A stretch of DNA of 40,917 nucleotides. It comes from Rodentibacter rarus. Its GTDB lineage: Bacteria > Pseudomonadota > Gammaproteobacteria > Enterobacterales > Pasteurellaceae. Below, piece after piece: positions 37,137 through 40,917 of the stretch. The notes beneath the pieces are model-generated. The model was not told the origin of the DNA and searched no databases. It saw nothing but the letters and a program-made list of their open reading frames with translations. The stretch spans positions 1 through 40,917 of the forward strand of contig NZ_MLHJ01000064.1 in NCBI RefSeq assembly GCF_001998965.1, given 5' to 3'. Within the stretch, counting starts at the first letter, position 1, and every line of letters starts with the position of its first letter. The translations under genes and the position numbers were made by a program.

Positions 37137-37517
37137 TTATGATGATTTGGTTTTTGGCAAGAGCCAAGGCAGTATAAATAAAGTGCAAAATGTCATAAAG
37201 CACATACCCAATAAAGCTCCCCAGAATGAAATAGTAAACTCAATAAGATAGATGATGGTGAGATAATAAAAAAAACTCACTAATGCTGAGCATAGTACAA
37301 TAGCGGCAATGTTATAGCGCATATAACAGAATTTAGTGGTGATCAGGCTAATCAAAAAAGCGGGAATCGCCACGAGAATAAAAACAACAAGAAAATTTTG
37401 GATAAAAGGCAATTGGTAATATGGATCTGCATTCGCATTCAAAAACTCTAAAAGTGCGGTCGCTAACCCTTGCAAGATAAGAGGAAATAAAATTAATGCT
37501 TTAAGATAAGGTTTCAT
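37137..37517 (-). CDS. Small integral membrane protein, HI_0560-like, paralogue B
   Basis: 126 residues, four hydrophobic helices, ending LLPKTKSS. Tandem duplicate of the next gene downstream, 19 bp apart. The 5' coding DNA of the two copies is identical for the first 35 bases. It contains a uptake sequence at 37452-37460; in paralogue A the same spot reads AATGCGGT, one base off the core. Confidence 0.75.
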   Translation of the reverse strand: MKPYLKALILFPLILQGLATALLEFLNANADPYYQLPFIQNFLVVFILVAIPAFLISLITTKFCYMRYNIAAIVLCSALVSFFYYLTIIYLIEFTISFWGALLGMCFMTFCTLFILPWLLPKTKSS

Positions 37518-37519
37518 AA

Positions 37520-37551
37520 AAAATAGGCTATCGGAAAAGATAGCCTATTTT
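37520..37551 (-). terminator. Terminator of the OPT transporter gene
   Basis: AAAATAGGCTATC and GATAGCCTATTTT form a perfect 13-bp stem with a 6-base loop, 17 bp after the transporter stop. Confidence 0.9.
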
Positions 37552-37567
37552 AAAGGAATTTTAGGGA

Positions 37568-39568
37568 TTAATCAGATTTTTTCGCACGTAGTACACGAGA
37601 AGCAAAAATAATGATCCCGGCAATAAATACGGTTAAACCCAATATTTCACCGATGCGGTCCCAATTTTCAAGGTGAAGTGCAAGTGGCGCTTCAGAACCG
37701 CCGGAAGTGACGGAAGCGGCAATCACAAAGGCTAAAATCACGCCCATAAGACTTTCCCCTACGATCAAACCAGCGGAGAAAAGCGTTCCAAAACGTTCTG
37801 CTTTAGCGGAGATTTGTTGATTGCCGGTGCGTGCCGCATAGCTTGCAATATGGCGGTTAATGAACCAGGCTAAGAAAGCCCCAATCACTACCGGGGTATT
37901 AATGGATGGGGGCAAATAAATACCAATCCCTACTGCTAATACCGGTAATGCAAAGGCTTTATTACTCACTTTTTTCAAGAACGCATCAATAACAATTAAC
38001 ACCGCCCCTAACCCCACACCGGTTAAAATGTATGTCCATTCTAATTGGTTGGTAAAAATCCCTTGTGAGATGGTTGTCATAATCGTGGCTTGCGGTGCAG
38101 AAAGCGCTTGGGTCGGATCCATATCCGCCCGTGGCAATGCGCCACTAAAACCATAGGCGTGGTATAAAATCTCCAACACCGGTGCAATCACCAATGCACC
38201 GACAAAACAACCAATAATCAATGCCACTTGCTGACGCCACGGCGTGGCTTCAACTAACAAACCGGTTTTTAAATCCTGTAAATTATCGTTAGAAATCGTT
38301 GCCGTGGTCAGCACGATAGAGGCGGTAAAGAGTGTCAGTGCAGTTAAAAATTTCTGACCGTCAGTGGTTTCAAATAAGCCAGTCGCATTACCAATAGACA
38401 CCAGCACAAGCGAAATGACAATTACCGAGATAATCCCGATACCGGAAATTGGGCTGGATGAAGACCCGACTAATCCCGCCATATAACCGGAAGCCGCAGC
38501 CACAAAAAAGCCGATAAATACCGCCAAGAAAGTACAAACTACCACTAATAAAATCGCCAGTTCCGGTGAAATCGGTGCTGCAGCGATAAAGTGATGCAAT
38601 GAAATCACAATCAATACCACGGTCGCAATCAGGATATAGATCATAGTTTTTGGCGAAAGGTCGATATCAATACGGTGATCGGATTCTGATTGACCGCTTT
38701 TTAACATACGGAAAGAATGCACCATACCTTCTACCATCGGTTTCATTAAAACCAACAATGTCCAAATTGCGGCGATACCAATCGTGCCCACCCCAATAAA
38801 ACGGACTTTGGTTTTCCATGTACTCATGGCAAAGTCGATCAAACTCATCTCCGTTGGCATATCACCGGACATCGTAAAGAATGGCACGGCAACACCCCAA
38901 GTCAGCACCAAACCGACCAACATCGCAATACCGCCAACGATACCGATCAAATAACCTGCGCCTAATAACGCCAAAGAGAAGCCCATTGGCAACTGGAAGG
39001 CGGCTTTACCGGTTTGAAACCATACACTCGCACCGTCTGCCATTACCCGTAAACCATTGGTTAAAAAGGCCACCACACCGGCGAATACCCCGCCATAGGC
39101 AATATCTTTTACCCCGGTATCGCCTTTATCGTGATTACCCGCTTTCAAAATTTCAGCCGCTGCCACACCTTCCGGATAAGGTAAATCACTATTCACCACC
39201 ATCGCACGACGTAATGGAATGGTGAACAATACCCCTAATGTGCCACCGGCGGCACAAATCAACATGGTTTGCCAAAATGGAAAATCATTCCAGTAACCCA
39301 TCATTAATAAACCCGGTAAAACGAAAATCACAGAGGATAACGTCCCCGCCGCAGAAGCCTGCGTTTGTACCATATTATTTTCCAAGATACTGGAATCTTT
39401 AAAGAATTTTAACACTGCCATAGAAATCACAGCGGCAGGAATGGAAGAGGCAAAAGTCATCCCGACTTTTAAGCCTAAATAGACGTTAGATGCGGTAAAA
39501 ATCACCGTAATTAACGCCCCGAGAATCATCCCACGAAACGTGAGTTCTTTTAAATTTGAATGAGGCAT
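37568..39568 (-). CDS. OPT-family oligopeptide transporter
   Basis: 666-residue inner-membrane protein from the ATG giving MPHSNLKELTFRGM, preceded by TTAGGA; an upstream TTG adds seven residues and is less likely. It has some 14-16 hydrophobic segments. NVYLGLKVGMTFASSIPAAV near residue 30 and the NDNLQDLKTGLLVEATPWRQQ segment near 430 are hallmarks of the prokaryotic OPT family, which imports short peptides or metal-peptide complexes with protons. The H. influenzae counterpart is HI_0561. No uptake sequence within the gene. Confidence 0.92.
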   Translation of the reverse strand: MPHSNLKELTFRGMILGALITVIFTASNVYLGLKVGMTFASSIPAAVISMAVLKFFKDSSILENNMVQTQASAAGTLSSVIFVLPGLLMMGYWNDFPFWQTMLICAAGGTLGVLFTIPLRRAMVVNSDLPYPEGVAAAEILKAGNHDKGDTGVKDIAYGGVFAGVVAFLTNGLRVMADGASVWFQTGKAAFQLPMGFSLALLGAGYLIGIVGGIAMLVGLVLTWGVAVPFFTMSGDMPTEMSLIDFAMSTWKTKVRFIGVGTIGIAAIWTLLVLMKPMVEGMVHSFRMLKSGQSESDHRIDIDLSPKTMIYILIATVVLIVISLHHFIAAAPISPELAILLVVVCTFLAVFIGFFVAAASGYMAGLVGSSSSPISGIGIISVIVISLVLVSIGNATGLFETTDGQKFLTALTLFTASIVLTTATISNDNLQDLKTGLLVEATPWRQQVALIIGCFVGALVIAPVLEILYHAYGFSGALPRADMDPTQALSAPQATIMTTISQGIFTNQLEWTYILTGVGLGAVLIVIDAFLKKVSNKAFALPVLAVGIGIYLPPSINTPVVIGAFLAWFINRHIASYAARTGNQQISAKAERFGTLFSAGLIVGESLMGVILAFVIAASVTSGGSEAPLALHLENWDRIGEILGLTVFIAGIIIFASRVLRAKKSD

Positions 39569-39707
39569 AATTTTTCCTAAGTTAAACAAAAGGCGCTTAC
39601 TGTCCCAAGAAACAACAAAAAATTCAAGAATTGTTTAATATTTCTTTAACTAAATTGAAAGATATTTAATAAATACTCGATTTATTAGAAAAATTATTAA
39701 TATTTCC

Positions 39708-40268
39708 TCATCCAAGACTATTCAAATAATCCCTCAACGCATAAAGTGCGGTCAAATTTCTTGCCTCATTGAAATCGGGATGAGCAATTAATTCATCTAA
39801 TTTCGCCAAGGGAAAACGAACCAATTCTAAGGGTTCCGGCTCGTCTCCTTCAAGTTTGCAAGGGTAGAAATCCTGCACAATAAAAATATGCATTGGGTTA
39901 CGCATATAACTTGGGCTAGTAATGACCGTACGTAAAAAATGGATGTGCTTTGCGCCAACGCCAATTTCTTCCTTCAATTCACGATTGGCAGCCTCCTCCG
40001 GTGTTTCCCCCGCATCAACGCCCCCTTTAGGAAAACTCAGCTCATAACGCTCTGTCCCCACCGCATATTCTCGAATCATTAAAAGCGCATCCCCCTCAAT
40101 CGGCACCATCATCACCGCCTGATGCGCCCCCGGTTTAAAGCGTTCATAGGTGCGCTTTTCACCATTGCTAAATACCAAATCAACCGCTTGAATTTCAAAT
40201 AAACGTGATTTTGCAACAGTACGTGTGGAAAGAATTTGAGGTAAGTTTTTTTGAATGTTTGATAACAT
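39708..40268 (-). CDS. nudE: ADP compounds hydrolase NudE
   Basis: 186 residues from ATG 40268 (MLSNIQKNLPQ), preceded by CAGGA at 6 bases; an ATG 12 codons earlier lacks an SD. The Nudix box is complete: GGVDAGETPEEAANRELKEEIGV is read near residues 99-121 as G-x5-E-x7-REL-x2-EE-x-G. It hydrolyses ADP-ribose, Ap3A and NADH to nucleoside monophosphates. FNEARNLTALYALRDYL near the C-terminus matches E. coli NudE. Divergent from hslR, a neighbour in E. coli too. Confidence 0.93.
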   Translation of the reverse strand: MLSNIQKNLPQILSTRTVAKSRLFEIQAVDLVFSNGEKRTYERFKPGAHQAVMMVPIEGDALLMIREYAVGTERYELSFPKGGVDAGETPEEAANRELKEEIGVGAKHIHFLRTVITSPSYMRNPMHIFIVQDFYPCKLEGDEPEPLELVRFPLAKLDELIAHPDFNEARNLTALYALRDYLNSLG

Positions 40269-40338
40269 CGGTTTTCCTGTATTTTGTGATACCATTGGGC
40301 GCAAACTGTATCACAAATTGAGCAAAGAGAGAGCGTAA

Positions 40339-40725
40339 ATGGAAGAAAAAGATGTTCGCCTTGATAAATGGCTATGGGCTGCCCGTTTTTATAAAACCCG
40401 CAGTCTTGCCAAAGCGATGATCGAAGGGGGAAAAGTCCACTACAACGGACAACGGGCAAAAGTCAGTAAAATTGTGGAAGTGGGTGCTGTCTTAAAATTA
40501 CGCCAAGGTAATGAAGAAAAAGAAGTGGAAATCTTGGCATTAAGCGATCAACGCCGTGGCGCCCCCGAAGCACAATTACTTTATCGTGAAACAGAGCAAA
40601 GTGTGAAAAAACGGGAAGAAATGACATGGGCGAGAAAAAACAACGCACTTTCTATGCCTCACCCCGAACGCCGTCCAAACAAAAAAGAACGTCGGGATTT
40701 GTTGAAGTTTAAACATCAGGTATAA
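40339..40725 (+). CDS. hslR: Ribosome-associated heat shock protein Hsp15
   Basis: 128 residues with an N-terminal S4 RNA-binding domain, VRLDKWLWAARFYKTRSLAK at residues 6-25 then GKVHYNGQRAKVSKIVEVG, and a basic C-terminal helix (ERRPNKKERRDLLKFKHQ). In E. coli it rescues 50S subunits carrying a nascent chain after heat shock. A uptake sequence follows the stop. Confidence 0.94.
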   Translation: MEEKDVRLDKWLWAARFYKTRSLAKAMIEGGKVHYNGQRAKVSKIVEVGAVLKLRQGNEEKEVEILALSDQRRGAPEAQLLYRETEQSVKKREEMTWARKNNALSMPHPERRPNKKERRDLLKFKHQV

Positions 40726-40790
40726 AAAAGTGCGGTTGAAAATCCCAGTATTATGTAGCAAATGCACAAAACAGAAATTTTAACCAAAAC

Positions 40791-40872
40791 GTGGGGACAC
40801 ACTGCGTGTGTCCGTTATAAAATCAAATTATTTCAATAGGTTAAAATTCGGACACACGCAGTGTGTCCCTAC
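40791..40872. repeat. Palindromic extragenic repeat, copy 2
   Basis: Left arm GGGGACACACTGCGTGTG-TCCG (40793-40814), core TTATAAAATCAAAT and an AT-rich middle, right arm CGGACACACGCAGTGTGTCC-CTAC (40849-40872). The arms are inverted to each other, and each arm is itself a hairpin (GGACACAC-TGC-GTGTGTCC). Related to the copy at 20514-20577. Confidence 0.9.
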
Positions 40873-40917
40873 AAGATAACAAAAAAACAACGTTGTGCAA
40901 CTGCTGCATAATACCGG

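Noticed and set aside
38881-39225. Plus-strand frame of 114 codons rich in Arg, Pro and His.
   Set aside because: Composition is typical of the antisense of a membrane transporter; it lies entirely opposite the OPT gene.

Overview
The window is chromosomal DNA of a member of the Pasteurellaceae, most likely Aggregatibacter or a close Haemophilus relative. Three things point there. About 30 copies of the Haemophilus-type DNA uptake signal sequence (AAGTGCGGT or its complement) are scattered through it, several as inverted pairs forming terminators. Base composition is AT-rich. Gene neighbourhoods match those known from H. influenzae: gltX beside the lpt6-type gene; infA, rpsF-priB-rpsR-rplI and rsmA-apaH-HI_0552; gnd, pgl, zwf, cysQ, HI_0560-like and OPT transporter. 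Genus and species are inferred and not proven.

Layout. Positions 1-1300 are the edge of an integrative element: a small helix-turn-helix (excisionase-type) gene and a tyrosine integrase reading toward the 3' end of a tRNA-Ala gene; the rest of the element lies left of the window. Next come gltX, a very AT-rich lpt6-like phosphoethanolamine transferase gene, four tandem identical tRNA-Val genes, tRNA-Arg and tRNA-Pro, and folD. The folD-ndh gap holds a tiny MITE-like relic and a deleted IS3-family element that appears to have landed between two inverted uptake sequences. After ndh come the HI_0552-type gene, apaH and rsmA, then divergently infA and the rpsF-priB-rpsR-rplI operon. The rplI-mscL gap is an insertion-sequence graveyard (an IS3-type end plus a decayed zinc-ribbon transposase element with clear terminal inverted repeats).

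From about 15.4 kb to 40.3 kb every gene is on the minus strand. One operon runs def-fmt-rsmB-glycosyltransferase-trkA-mscL (N-terminal formyl-Met handling, 16S rRNA methylation, K+ uptake, osmotic safety valve). Then come dnaE, a small unknown gene, a decayed ADP-ribosylglycohydrolase gene beside another IS3 scrap, and rpe-gph. The oxidative pentose-phosphate pathway is gathered in one neighbourhood: zwf (step 1), pgl (step 2), gnd (step 3), with rpe nearby. Interleaved are an acyl-CoA-dehydrogenase-like flavoprotein, DUF1304 and DUF1176 proteins, and a HEPN/minimal-nucleotidyltransferase pair followed by a VapD-like (Cas2-fold) gene. The right end has cysQ, a tandem duplicated small membrane protein, an OPT transporter, nudE and divergent hslR, then a nested palindromic repeat that also occurs between def and fmt.

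The most notable accessory material is the HEPN-MNT/VapD cluster embedded in the pentose-phosphate genes, the integrase module at tRNA-Ala, the layered IS relics, and the palindromic repeat family. I saw no CRISPR array, no rRNA and no complete phage.
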